The notes beneath the pieces were generated by a model. That model saw nothing but the letters and a program-made list of their open reading frames with translations. It was not told the DNA's origin and did not search any database. Below are positions 35,298 through 43,750 of a stretch of DNA of 64,000 bases, in pieces (position 1 is the first letter of the stretch; each line of letters begins with the position of its first letter). Source of the DNA: JAOSJT01 sp035362335 (GTDB lineage: Bacteria; Bacteroidota; Ignavibacteria; SZUA-365); contig DAOSDL010000020.1 in the NCBI GenBank assembly GCA_035362335.1, positions 17,603-81,602 on the forward strand, given 5' to 3'. The position numbers and the translations under genes are program-made.

Positions 35298-37055
35298 ATG
35301 ACGCGAGTGCTTCCGTTTATCCTCGTCTGTTCCTCCCTGTTTCTGCTTTCCTGCGACGGCGTTGGATCGTCCGCCGATGCGCGTTTTGAAGCGCTGGCCG
35401 GGCATTTCATCGAGCGCTGGCTCGTCACGCACCCCGAGTCGGCCACCGAACTCGGCGACCATCGCTTCGACAGCCGGCTCAACGACTACAGTCGCGCCGG
35501 CGTGGAAGCCGACATTGCCCTGTGCAAGGCCTACAGCGATACATTGGCCGGCATCAAGGTTGAGGAACTCTCGGCGCAGCACATGATCGACTATGATATT
35601 TTGCGCCATGCGCTGGAAGCGGAACTGTTCGCTCTCGAGGAATTGCGCGAATGGGAATGGAATCCCTTGCAGTACAATACCGGCGATGCCGTGTACATTT
35701 TGCTCGCGCGGGAAAGCGCTCCGCTCACGGAGCGTCTCGCCGCGCTGAAGGAGCGCCTCCTCGCCATTCCCACCGTTATCGCCGAAGCGCGCGACAACCT
35801 CAAGCGTCCCCCCGCCATACACACGCAAACCGCCATACAGCAGAATCAGGGCACCATCGCGCTTCTCACGGAAACGCTGCAGGCCTTTATCGACAGCGTG
35901 GACAATCCTCTCCGGCACGATCTGGGTGTGGCGCGCGACAGCGCCGTCACAGCATTGCGCGCGTACGCCGCCTGGCTGAGCGGCGATCTGTTGCAGCGTT
36001 CGGACGGGGATTTCCGGCTCGGCGCGGAATTGTATGCGAAAAAATTCCGTCTGCGTCTCGACAGTGACATGAGTTACGAGGATTTGCTGGCGCGTGCGGA
36101 GCAGGATCTCGAGCGTACCACCGAGGACATGTACCGCACGGCCCTGCAACTGTATCCATCATTGCTGCCCGGCAGCTCGCCCGCCGCATTACCGCGCGAG
36201 CGCGTCATTCGCGCGGTGCTGGATCGCCTTGCCGACGAGCATCCGTCGGATTCCACCATCGTACCGCAGGCCGGCAAGGATCTGGCCGAGGCCACGGCCT
36301 TCGTGAAGGCCCAGGGCATAGTGACCGTTCCCGACGATGCGCTGGACATCATTGTGATGCCGGAATTCCAGCGCGGCGTGGCGGTGGCGTATTGCGATTC
36401 GCCAGGACCGCTGGAGAAGAACGGGAAAACCTTTTTCGCCATCGCGCCCACGCCCGAGGATTGGACCGATGCCCGCGTGCTTTCCTTTTACCGCGAGTAC
36501 AACAACCACATGCTGAAAAATCTCGTGGTGCACGAGGCCATGCCCGGTCACTTCGTGCAATTGGCCGTGGCGAACAAGGCCGAAGCGCCCACGCTGCTGC
36601 GCGCCATCATGCCCAGCGGCGTGTTTGCCGAGGGCTGGGCCACGTACACCGAGCAGGTGATGAGCGATGCGGGCTTCGGCGGACCCGCGCTTCGCATGCA
36701 GCAACTTAAAATGCGCTTGCGGCTGCTGATCAACGCCATGATCGATCAGGGCGTGCATGCGCGCGGCATGAGCGAGCGCGATGCGATGGCGCTGATGATG
36801 CAGCGCGGCTTCCAGGAAGAAGGCGAGGCCGCCGGCAAATGGCGCCGCGCATGTCTCACTTCGGCGCAGCTCAGCACCTACTACTACGGCAACATCGCCA
36901 TCAACGACATCCGCGCGCGCTACGAGCGCAAAATGGGTGCGGCGTTTTCGCTGAAGAATTTCCACGACCTGCTGCTGTCGCACGGCACCATTTCACCGAA
37001 ATATCTCCCCATTCTCCTGAAACTGCCCGCCACGGGAGAGGCGCCCGGGGCATGA
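35298..37055 (+). CDS. DUF885-family lipoprotein, metallopeptidase-like
   Basis: A 585-residue lipoprotein (lipobox LLS-Cys19) of the DUF885 family. A zinc-type HEAMPGH motif begins at His412, followed by EGWATYTEQ, consistent with a gluzincin-like metallopeptidase fold. It is mostly helical, with charged segments such as TERLAALKERL. It probably works at the outer or inner membrane facing the periplasm. The end overlaps the AmgK-like gene by ATGA, which might tie it to cell-wall or peptide turnover. No substrate is known for close relatives. Confidence 0.87.
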   Translation: MTRVLPFILVCSSLFLLSCDGVGSSADARFEALAGHFIERWLVTHPESATELGDHRFDSRLNDYSRAGVEADIALCKAYSDTLAGIKVEELSAQHMIDYDILRHALEAELFALEELREWEWNPLQYNTGDAVYILLARESAPLTERLAALKERLLAIPTVIAEARDNLKRPPAIHTQTAIQQNQGTIALLTETLQAFIDSVDNPLRHDLGVARDSAVTALRAYAAWLSGDLLQRSDGDFRLGAELYAKKFRLRLDSDMSYEDLLARAEQDLERTTEDMYRTALQLYPSLLPGSSPAALPRERVIRAVLDRLADEHPSDSTIVPQAGKDLAEATAFVKAQGIVTVPDDALDIIVMPEFQRGVAVAYCDSPGPLEKNGKTFFAIAPTPEDWTDARVLSFYREYNNHMLKNLVVHEAMPGHFVQLAVANKAEAPTLLRAIMPSGVFAEGWATYTEQVMSDAGFGGPALRMQQLKMRLRLLINAMIDQGVHARGMSERDAMALMMQRGFQEEGEAAGKWRRACLTSAQLSTYYYGNIAINDIRARYERKMGAAFSLKNFHDLLLSHGTISPKYLPILLKLPATGEAPGA

Positions 37056-38113
37056 ACGGCGGGACGCACGGCGACGACGCCCTCGATCGGCGGCGACTCG
37101 AGGACCTGTTTGTCCGCTGGGCAGCCTGCCCGCCGCACAGCGTGCATGCGCTGAAAGGCGACGCCTCCGACCGCCGCCTGTTCCGTCTCGCCGCGGAGGG
37201 GCGGAGCTGCATCGGTGTGATCGGTCCGAATATCGAGGAGAACCGCGCTTTCGTGGGTTTCGCCCGGGCCTTCCGCAACCGCGGATTGCGCGTGCCCGCC
37301 ATTCTCCACACCGACGACGAGGGGCGCATGTACCTCGAAGAGGACCTGGGCGATACGCTGTTCAGCGACTGGCAGCGCGACGCCTTTGCCGACGGCGATC
37401 GCGGACGCGTTCTCGCGATGTACGCGCGAATACTGGATGATTTGCTCCGCTTCCAATTCGACGCCGCGGATGCGCCGGATTACGCGCTGTGCTATCAAAC
37501 GCGCGCCTTCGACGCCGGAGCGATGATGAAGGATATGCTGTACTTCCGCGACCATGTGTTGCGGCGCCTGCTGCAGCGGCCGTGGGACGAGGCCGCGTTC
37601 GTGGAGGATGCCGGGCGCTTTGTGACCATGCTCGACGCCGTGCCGCGCGAGGGCTTTCTCTATCGCGATTTTCAATCGCGCAATATCATGCTGCGCGACG
37701 GCGTGCCCTGGTACATCGATTTCCAGAGCGGCAGGCGCGGCGCGCCGTATTACGATGCCGCGTCGTTGCTCTACGACTCGCGCGGCGGCCTGCGCGAGGA
37801 CGAACGCCTGGAACTCCTGCGCGGCTATCGCGAAGGCGTGCGCGCACGACGCCCCGTGGATGACGAGGAGTTCGCCGCGCTGTTCGACGCTTTTGCCATA
37901 CTGCGACTGTTGCAGGCGCTGGGCGCCTTCGGCAATCTGGGTCTGAACAAGGGCAAGCCCGCGTATCTGTCGCTCATCCCGTCGCGTGTGGACAGTCTCG
38001 GCGTTGTTGCACGCCGCAGCGTGTTGCTGCGTGATGTTCCCTCGCTGCATGGGCTGCTGCTGGACCTGTGCGAAACGCCGGGCGCGTTGCGCATTCCGGA
38101 GCACGCGCCATGA
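37052..38113 (+). CDS. amgK: AmgK-like sugar kinase (APH family)
   Basis: A 353-residue aminoglycoside-phosphotransferase-fold kinase. The catalytic loop is LYRDFQSRNIMLRDG and the metal Asp is in WYIDFQSGRRGAPYYDAAS. With a RapZ-C-like gene and a MurU-like nucleotidyltransferase directly after it, the best reading is AmgK, which phosphorylates the anomeric hydroxyl of MurNAc/GlcNAc in peptidoglycan recycling. The ATGA overlaps at both ends imply one translational unit. The kinase family is certain; the sugar specificity is inferred from context. Confidence 0.82.
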   Translation: MNGGTHGDDALDRRRLEDLFVRWAACPPHSVHALKGDASDRRLFRLAAEGRSCIGVIGPNIEENRAFVGFARAFRNRGLRVPAILHTDDEGRMYLEEDLGDTLFSDWQRDAFADGDRGRVLAMYARILDDLLRFQFDAADAPDYALCYQTRAFDAGAMMKDMLYFRDHVLRRLLQRPWDEAAFVEDAGRFVTMLDAVPREGFLYRDFQSRNIMLRDGVPWYIDFQSGRRGAPYYDAASLLYDSRGGLREDERLELLRGYREGVRARRPVDDEEFAALFDAFAILRLLQALGAFGNLGLNKGKPAYLSLIPSRVDSLGVVARRSVLLRDVPSLHGLLLDLCETPGALRIPEHAP

Positions 38114-38505
38114 GTGTGCAGGTGCGGATGTTCAGTTTCGGCTATCACCGCAGTGGTCCTCCCGCGGATGCGCAAGGCCATGGTGGATTCGTGTTCGACT
38201 GTCGCGCCCTGGACAATCCCGGCCGTCAGGCGCGCTACCGCAACGGCACAGGATTGGACAGCGATGTACGCGCCTTGCTCGACGCTGATGCCGACGCGGC
38301 CGCACTCGTGGCGCATGCCGTGGCGCTGCTGCTGCTCACTGTGCGACGGCACGAGCAACGGGGATTCACACAGGTGTACGCGGCCTTTGGCTGCACGGGC
38401 GGACAGCATCGCTCGGTGTACTGCGCCGAGCGCGCTGCCGAGGCGTTGCGTGCGCAGGGTGTGGATGTGCTGTTGCTGCATACCGAGGAGGCGCTGTGGC
38501 CCTGA
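38110..38505 (+). CDS. RapZ C-terminal-domain protein
   Basis: A 131-residue protein that matches only the C-terminal domain of RapZ, with FVFDCRALDNPGR near the start and FGCTGGQHRSVYCAERAAE near the end. The N-terminal P-loop kinase part of full RapZ is absent. In E. coli the C-terminal domain binds RNA and senses amino-sugar metabolites. Placed between AmgK-like and MurU-like genes, it may sense or regulate amino-sugar flux. The ATGA overlap upstream and the ten-base overlap downstream show tight coupling. Confidence 0.85.
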   Translation: MSVQVRMFSFGYHRSGPPADAQGHGGFVFDCRALDNPGRQARYRNGTGLDSDVRALLDADADAAALVAHAVALLLLTVRRHEQRGFTQVYAAFGCTGGQHRSVYCAERAAEALRAQGVDVLLLHTEEALWP

Positions 38506-39215
38506 TCGGCATGGTGCTTGCGGCGGGTTTCGGTACACGGCTCGCGGAGGCGTGGCCCGGCGTGCCCAAGCCGCTGGTGCCCGTGGCCGGTCGTCCGATG
38601 ATTGCGCATGCCATCGAAGCGCTGCGCGATGCCGGTTGCGCGCGCGTGGTGGTCAATGCGCATTATTTGGCGGAACAGCTTGCGGCGCATCTGGCGGCGG
38701 TGGACTATGGTTTGCCCGTGCTGCTGAGCGCGGAGCCCGACATACTCGGAACCGGCGGTGCGCTGTCGCATGCGCAGGCGTTGCTGCGGGATGCCGACGA
38801 GATAGTGTTGCACAACGCCGACATCGTCTCCGATGCCGATCTGCGCGCCTTGCTCGAACAGCGGCGGGAAGGCGGTGCGCTGGCGAGTCTGCTCGTGCAG
38901 CAACGCGCATGTACGCGGGCGGTGCTGGCCGACGAAAGCATGCGCTTTCTGGGCAAGGAAGTCTGGTTCGAGACGGGCGCGCCGGCGGGGTCGCGTCGCT
39001 ACGGGTTCTGCGGCGTGCATGCGCTGTCATCGGCGGTGCTTGACGTGGTCGGGGAGCCGCGTTTCGTTGATATTTTCGATGTGTATCGCGAGGCAATGGA
39101 GGCGGGGAAGCGGCTGCTGTTGCACGAGCACGGCGGTTACTGGAGCGATCTCGGCACAGCCGAGCGTATCGCGGCGCATGAAGCGCATCTCCGCGCGGCC
39201 GCTTCGGCCATGTGA
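38496..39215 (+). CDS. murU: MurU-like sugar-phosphate nucleotidyltransferase
   Basis: A 239-residue nucleotidyltransferase. The N-terminal MVLAAGFGTRL and VPKPLVPVAGRPMI form the nucleotide-binding loop, and EIVLHNADIVSDAD holds the metal Asp. The start is GTG 38496, with GAGGAGG at 38485-38491. After AmgK it would make UDP-MurNAc (or a similar UDP-sugar) from the sugar 1-phosphate. A mannose-1-phosphate guanylyltransferase is the closest other reading. Context favours MurU. Confidence 0.8.
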   Translation: MALIGMVLAAGFGTRLAEAWPGVPKPLVPVAGRPMIAHAIEALRDAGCARVVVNAHYLAEQLAAHLAAVDYGLPVLLSAEPDILGTGGALSHAQALLRDADEIVLHNADIVSDADLRALLEQRREGGALASLLVQQRACTRAVLADESMRFLGKEVWFETGAPAGSRRYGFCGVHALSSAVLDVVGEPRFVDIFDVYREAMEAGKRLLLHEHGGYWSDLGTAERIAAHEAHLRAAASAM

Positions 39216-39310
39216 CACGCTACGGCCATGTGATGCCGATTCGCCTTTTCCCGCATGCCGAAGCTGTGTACCTTTCCGACTGCATTCGTTTCAGGATTGT
39301 GAAAAAAACC

Positions 39311-40666
39311 ATGACCACCTACTCCCGTTTACTTCCCGCGTTCATTGCGCTGCTTGTGCTTCCCGCCATCGCATTGCATGCCCAAAGCTCCGAGCAGAAA
39401 GCCGCCGCCAACGCCTTCATCGATGCCCTCATCGCGCGCGACTGGCCACGCCTGCATGCGCTATCGCACAGCACCCTGCAGGCGCAGATATCCGATGAAA
39501 AATGGAAGGAGTTGATGGATCAACTCGAAACCAAAGGCGGCACGATACTGCGCCACGAACTGTACAGCGTGGAGATGAACCGTGGTTACGCGAATATCGT
39601 GCACCATGTGCATTTCGCGAAGGATTCGCTCGGCATGCGCGTGGTGGTGGATTCGCTGAACTTCGTCGGAGGATTCTGGCTCGAACCCGTGAAGCGGGCC
39701 TACCTGTTCCTGCCCGCGTCCTATGTGGATACGCTGGCGTTTCGCGAGGAGGCAGTGAGCATCGGATCGGAGTATGCCCTGCCCGCGACGCTCAGCATTC
39801 CCAACGGCGACGGACCTTTTCCGGCCGTGCTGCTGGTGCATGGCTCGGGTCCGCAGGATCGCGATCAGACCGTGGGTGGAAACAAAATGTTTCGCGACAT
39901 CGCCTGGGGGCTGGCCAGCAAGGGTGTGATGGTGCTGCGCTACGACAAACGCACCAAAGTGCATGGCAAGCGAATGAACGCCTTTACCACCACGGTGCAG
40001 ACCGAGACCATCGACGATGCGTTGCTGGGTCTGGCTCTGCTGCATGCGCGCAAAGATTGCGATACCAACCGTCTCGTGCTGCTGGGTCACAGTCTCGGGG
40101 CCACGCTGGCACCGGAAATCGCCGCGAACGCGCCGGCCGTGGATGGCGTGGTCATGCTGGCACCCATCGCGCGACCGCTGGAAGTGGTGATCGGCGATCA
40201 ACTGCGTTACATCGCCTCGCAGGAGGATTCCATCAGTTTCGACGAACAGGTCAAGCTGGGAACGGAAATGGACAAAATCGCCCGTATTCAGGCGGGGACC
40301 TTCGAGCCCAAGCGCATGTTGCTCGGCACACCGGGGGCCTACTACTACGATTTGCACAAGCGCGACCAGAAGGCCTACGCGCGCGCGCTGGGGCGTCCCA
40401 TCTTCATTGCGCGCGCTGAAAAAGACTATCAGTCGCCACAAATGGAGCATGTACTCTGGCAGCAATGGCTCGAAGGCATCGAACGCGTGTCCTTCCGCGA
40501 GTACCCGCGCTGCTTCCATTCCTTTATCGAAACCGATGGCAAGCCGGGTCCGTGGAATTACGAGACCATCGGCAATGTGACGCCACGGCTCATCGACGAT
40601 CTTGCGCAGTGGTGCCGCGACTGGACATTGACCGCTCCGGACGCCCCTCGGGAGGATGCTCGTTGA
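39311..40666 (+). CDS. Exported alpha/beta hydrolase with DUF3887-like N-domain
   Basis: A 451-residue protein with a signal peptide (ALLVLPAIALHAQ), start at ATG 39311. Residues about 30-130 resemble DUF3887 (FIDALIARDWPRLHALS). The hydrolase part has LVHGSGPQDRDQ as oxyanion loop, nucleophile Ser261 in LLGHSLGATLAP and a likely catalytic His in YPRCFHSFIE. It probably cleaves an ester or peptide in the periplasm. It follows the cell-wall recycling genes after about 95 bases, so a functional link is possible but unproven. Confidence 0.87.
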   Translation: MTTYSRLLPAFIALLVLPAIALHAQSSEQKAAANAFIDALIARDWPRLHALSHSTLQAQISDEKWKELMDQLETKGGTILRHELYSVEMNRGYANIVHHVHFAKDSLGMRVVVDSLNFVGGFWLEPVKRAYLFLPASYVDTLAFREEAVSIGSEYALPATLSIPNGDGPFPAVLLVHGSGPQDRDQTVGGNKMFRDIAWGLASKGVMVLRYDKRTKVHGKRMNAFTTTVQTETIDDALLGLALLHARKDCDTNRLVLLGHSLGATLAPEIAANAPAVDGVVMLAPIARPLEVVIGDQLRYIASQEDSISFDEQVKLGTEMDKIARIQAGTFEPKRMLLGTPGAYYYDLHKRDQKAYARALGRPIFIARAEKDYQSPQMEHVLWQQWLEGIERVSFREYPRCFHSFIETDGKPGPWNYETIGNVTPRLIDDLAQWCRDWTLTAPDAPREDAR

Positions 40667-40688
40667 TACGCCACGGGGGGATGCCCGC

Positions 40689-41762
40689 ATGAGCGGAGAG
40701 AAGGTGCACCGTCGTGTGCGCAAGCGCAAGGACATCGAAAAGCAGTGGCGCAAGGGAGAGGTGCGCTGGCAGTATTCGGGCGATGGAGAAGCGGATGCCA
40801 ACACCCTGAATCGGGTGTTGGCCGCGCCGCGCAGTTTTCATCTCGTGAATGTGGAGGGCGAGCGCGAGGCGCTGGTGGTGCAGACCGGCGGCACGCATAC
40901 CTTGCTGCACAACGGTGAACGCGTGTTGCGCGCCAAACCGCGCCGCTCCACCACCACCGAGAACGGAAACAGCACCCTGGTGGCCATCGGCGACCGCGTG
41001 CGTTACCGCGCCGACGACGAGGATCTGGCGGTGATCACGCATGTGTACGAGCGGGCCTCCTGGCTGCAGCGCAGTTCCATCCGCGATGCCGCGTATGCGC
41101 AGGTGTTGGTGGCCAATATCCAGCGCATACTCATCACGGCCGCCGCCAGTTACGAGCTGCTGCGTCCGGGACTTATCGACCGCTACATCGTGGCGTCGCT
41201 TATGGGGGGACTCGAACCCGTGGTGGTGATCAACAAAATCGACTTGCCCGACGCGGAGGATCGCGCGTATGTGGACGAGATCGCGGCGATGTACCGCGAG
41301 GCGGGGATCACCGTGCTGCTCACGAGTTGCTTCACCGGTGAGGGACTCGACGCGCTGACCGCGCTGACGCGCGACACGGTGTCGGCGTTTTCGGGACACA
41401 GCGGTGTGGGTAAAACCAGTTTGCTCAACGCGCTCATACCGGATTTGCATGAAAAAACGGCCGAGATGAGCGAGCAGAGTCAGCGCGGCGTGCACACCAC
41501 CACGCGCAGCACCTTGCATGCCCTGCCGGGCGGGGGGCATATTGCGGACACGCCGGGTATTCGGGAGTTCGGTTTGCATGAGTTCGATCCGGCCGAGGTG
41601 CATCGGTACTATCCGGAGTTCGTGCGTCTCGCGCATGATTGCCGTTTTCCGGCCTGCACGCACACGCATGAACCGGATTGCGCTGTGAAGGCCGCCGTGG
41701 ACGAGGAGCGCATTCATCCCTTGCGGTACCGGAATTACGTGCAAATGTTGGGCGGGGGATAG
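40689..41762 (+). CDS. rsgA: Ribosome small-subunit GTPase RsgA
   Basis: Circularly permuted GTPase that helps mature the 30S subunit. The motifs appear in the permuted order: VVINKIDLPD (G4), then FSGHSGVGKTSLLNAL (G1), then IADTPGIREFG (G3). An OB-fold lies before them and a C-terminal zinc knuckle follows (DCRFPACTHTHEPDCAVK). The start is ATG 40689; it gives 357 residues, with a basic N-terminal tail (VHRRVRKRKDIEKQ) that may bind RNA. It begins 22 bases after the hydrolase gene. Confidence 0.95.
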   Translation: MSGEKVHRRVRKRKDIEKQWRKGEVRWQYSGDGEADANTLNRVLAAPRSFHLVNVEGEREALVVQTGGTHTLLHNGERVLRAKPRRSTTTENGNSTLVAIGDRVRYRADDEDLAVITHVYERASWLQRSSIRDAAYAQVLVANIQRILITAAASYELLRPGLIDRYIVASLMGGLEPVVVINKIDLPDAEDRAYVDEIAAMYREAGITVLLTSCFTGEGLDALTALTRDTVSAFSGHSGVGKTSLLNALIPDLHEKTAEMSEQSQRGVHTTTRSTLHALPGGGHIADTPGIREFGLHEFDPAEVHRYYPEFVRLAHDCRFPACTHTHEPDCAVKAAVDEERIHPLRYRNYVQMLGGG

Positions 41763-41795
41763 GGATCGGTGCATTTCCGTCGCAGCCGCATGCAA

Positions 41796-41822
41796 CGCGG
41801 AGGTCACAGAGGTCGCGGAGGA
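41796..41822. repeat. 9-bp periodic repeat
   Basis: Units CGCGGAGGT, CACAGAGGT and CGCGGAGGA in a row. Similar purine-rich period-9 strings are common between genes in bacteria. Confidence 0.7.
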
Positions 41823-41929
41823 GGGGTGAACTCTCGATCCGCAGGTGGGTCGCTTTCAAACACGGATGCATGCACAGGATCACGACTTCCGGCATAGGGA
41901 CGAGAGAAAGGGGTGAACTACGCCGAATG

Positions 41930-41987
41930 AAACCGGAAATTATTCTTGCCGGATAGGAGCAAAACTGGAATTATTTCTTTCCGGTTT
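41930..41987. repeat. Paired 20-bp repeats within an inverted repeat
   Basis: Bases 41933-41952 and 41965-41984 match at 15 of 20 positions (each ends in CCGG and contains an ATT-rich core). The outer arms AAACCGGAAA (41930-41939) and TTTCCGGTTT (41978-41987) are perfect inverted repeats. This could be a tandem operator or a stem-loop. Confidence 0.6.
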
Positions 41988-42063
41988 GTGGGCTTCACAT
42001 GCACGGACAACACCGGGGCTTCGCCATCGTGAAAGAATGCTGCGAACGGTTTGCCAGCCATGC

Positions 42064-42089
42064 TTCGCATCTTCGCGGCTTCGCGTGAG
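42064..42089. repeat. 8-bp TTCGC repeats, same family as 13612-13669
   Basis: Units TTCGCATC, TTCGCGGC and TTCGCGTG followed by AG, matching the family seen between 13612 and 13669. Confidence 0.75.
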
Positions 42090-42190
42090 CCCTGCCGGCG
42101 TCGACGATGTTGAGGCGGCCCGGTCCGTTCAATACGGAGTATCATATTCCCTATTCCGGAGAAAATCGCTACCTTATCCGATCGTTTCTT

Positions 42191-42212
42191 CAACGAGGAA
42201 TCAACGAGGAAT
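42191..42212 (+). repeat. Duplicated ribosome-binding segment before the POT gene
   Basis: CAACGAGGAAT occurs twice in tandem (42191-42201 and 42202-42212). The second GAGGA lies seven bases before the ATG at 42218 and serves as ribosome site; the first is a spare copy. Confidence 0.8.
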
Positions 42213-42217
42213 CATCG

Positions 42218-43606
42218 ATGGCTCAACCGACACCGACCACCACCGCCGCCACGCAGGATAAATTTCCTGTCACCTTCTGGACGGCGAATCTCACCGAACT
42301 TTTCGAACGCGCGGCATACTACGCCATGGCCAGCTTCGTGGTGCTGTACCTCGGGCAGCTCGGCCTCGGCTCGTACTGGCCCAGCACGCTCAACGGCATT
42401 CTCTGGACACTGGTGTACTTCCTGCCCATCCTCTCCGGCACTATTGCCGATCAGGTGGGATTCAAGCGCGCGCTGCTCACCGCTTTTGTATTGCTCGCAG
42501 CCGGCTACTTCCTCATGGGGTATCCCGTATGGCTGGGCGGACAGGTGATGAGCGAAATGGTGTCGGATCAGGTAACCGCCGGCGCGGGAGTGCTGGTACC
42601 GGTGCTCATGGGCATCGTGATCATTGGACTGGGCGGTTCGGTGATCAAGCCCTGCATTTCGGGCACGGTGCAGAAAACCGCCGCCGGAAGGGCCACGCTG
42701 GCCTTCGGCATTTTCTACATGGTGATCAATATCGGATCATTGGTGGGTCGCGGCATCAGCTACTACGTGCGCACCACCTACGATCTCAGCTTCATTTTCG
42801 CCGTGGCGGTGGGCTGCTCGGTGGTGGCGTTTTTCGTGGTGCTCTTCCTCTATCGCGATACACCCGAGGATATCGAAGCGCGGCGCAATCGCGCGGGACG
42901 GCGCAACGTTGGTCGCATTCTGCTCGACATGGTGCTGGTGCTCAAGAATGTACGTTTTGCGCTGTTCCTCGTGGTGAGCAGCGGCTTCTTCTTCATTTAC
43001 AGTCAGGTGTACAACGTGCTGCCGTTGTATCTGAAGAAAGTGGTGGAAACCGATCCGGCCGTGGACATTTACACCATGGCGAATCCCTTCACCATCGTCT
43101 TTTTCCAGTTGCTGATCACCAAGACCTTCGGCAAGATGAAGCCCATCAATTCCATCATCGTGGGCATTGTCATCATCGGTCTGTCCATGTTGATCAACCT
43201 CGTGCCGGTGTTCATGGCCGGCGGCGTGCGCACGGAAATGTGGAATCTGCTGCCCATCGGCTCGCTGTTCATCGTGCTGACAGTGGCGATGATCGCTTTC
43301 GGCGAATTGTTCACCTCCGCACGCACCTACGAGTACATCGGCGCGCTGGCGCCGAAGGGACAGGAAGGACTGTTCCTCGGCTACGCCAATCTGCCGATGG
43401 CCATCGGCTCGCTGATCGGCGGACCCGCGGGCGCGGCGATTTTCAACGAGATCATGTGCAAGAATGCCACGACGCTGGACAATGGTCTGCTGGAACTTGA
43501 TCCCACCTACAATGCCATGGGTTGGGTGGTCCTCATGGCCATCGGACTCGTGTCGGCGTTCAGCATGTGGATGTACAACGGCTGGCTGAAGCGTCAGCAG
43601 GCCTGA
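42218..43606 (+). CDS. POT-family proton-coupled peptide transporter
   Basis: A 462-residue inner-membrane protein of the POT/PTR group in the major facilitator superfamily, with about 12-14 helices. The family motif ExxER appears as ELFERAAYYAMASFVVLYL in the first helix. It imports di- or tripeptides with protons. The start is ATG 42218, supported by GAGGA at 42206-42210. A large hairpin follows the stop at 43612-43684. Confidence 0.93.
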   Translation: MAQPTPTTTAATQDKFPVTFWTANLTELFERAAYYAMASFVVLYLGQLGLGSYWPSTLNGILWTLVYFLPILSGTIADQVGFKRALLTAFVLLAAGYFLMGYPVWLGGQVMSEMVSDQVTAGAGVLVPVLMGIVIIGLGGSVIKPCISGTVQKTAAGRATLAFGIFYMVINIGSLVGRGISYYVRTTYDLSFIFAVAVGCSVVAFFVVLFLYRDTPEDIEARRNRAGRRNVGRILLDMVLVLKNVRFALFLVVSSGFFFIYSQVYNVLPLYLKKVVETDPAVDIYTMANPFTIVFFQLLITKTFGKMKPINSIIVGIVIIGLSMLINLVPVFMAGGVRTEMWNLLPIGSLFIVLTVAMIAFGELFTSARTYEYIGALAPKGQEGLFLGYANLPMAIGSLIGGPAGAAIFNEIMCKNATTLDNGLLELDPTYNAMGWVVLMAIGLVSAFSMWMYNGWLKRQQA

Positions 43607-43611
43607 GTTTA

Positions 43612-43684
43612 CCCCCTTCGCGCGTATGCCCGCATCGGGAGCGTCCCCGTACGCTCCACCGGTGCGGGCATATTGCGTAGGGGG
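43612..43684. terminator. Large two-way terminator hairpin
   Basis: ATGCCCGCA (43626-43634) pairs with TGCGGGCAT (43663-43671); inside it GGAGCG (43638-43643) pairs with CGCTCC (43652-43657), and outside it CCCCC (43612-43616) with GGGGG (43680-43684). It lies between the convergent POT and photolyase genes. A smaller hairpin GAGCA/TGCTC follows at 43708-43721. Confidence 0.65.
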
Positions 43685-43750
43685 AAGGCGCACGGGTACA
43701 TTCTACTGAGCAGTGGTGCTCGACCTCGACCACTCCCCACAAGCCTCGAG

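Larger units (their letters stand above)
41763..42217. other. Noncoding gap with several repeat elements before the POT gene
   Basis: This 455-base gap between rsgA and the POT transporter gene holds a 9-bp periodic repeat, a pair of related 20-bp repeats with outer inverted arms, an 8-bp TTCGC repeat and a duplicated ribosome site, each listed separately. No gene was found in it, and no terminator for rsgA was seen. Confidence 0.7.

Noticed and set aside
41763..42217. A tRNA or small gene in the large gap
   Set aside because: No cloverleaf or conserved TTCGA loop in the right setting was found, and open frames there are short and cross repeats.
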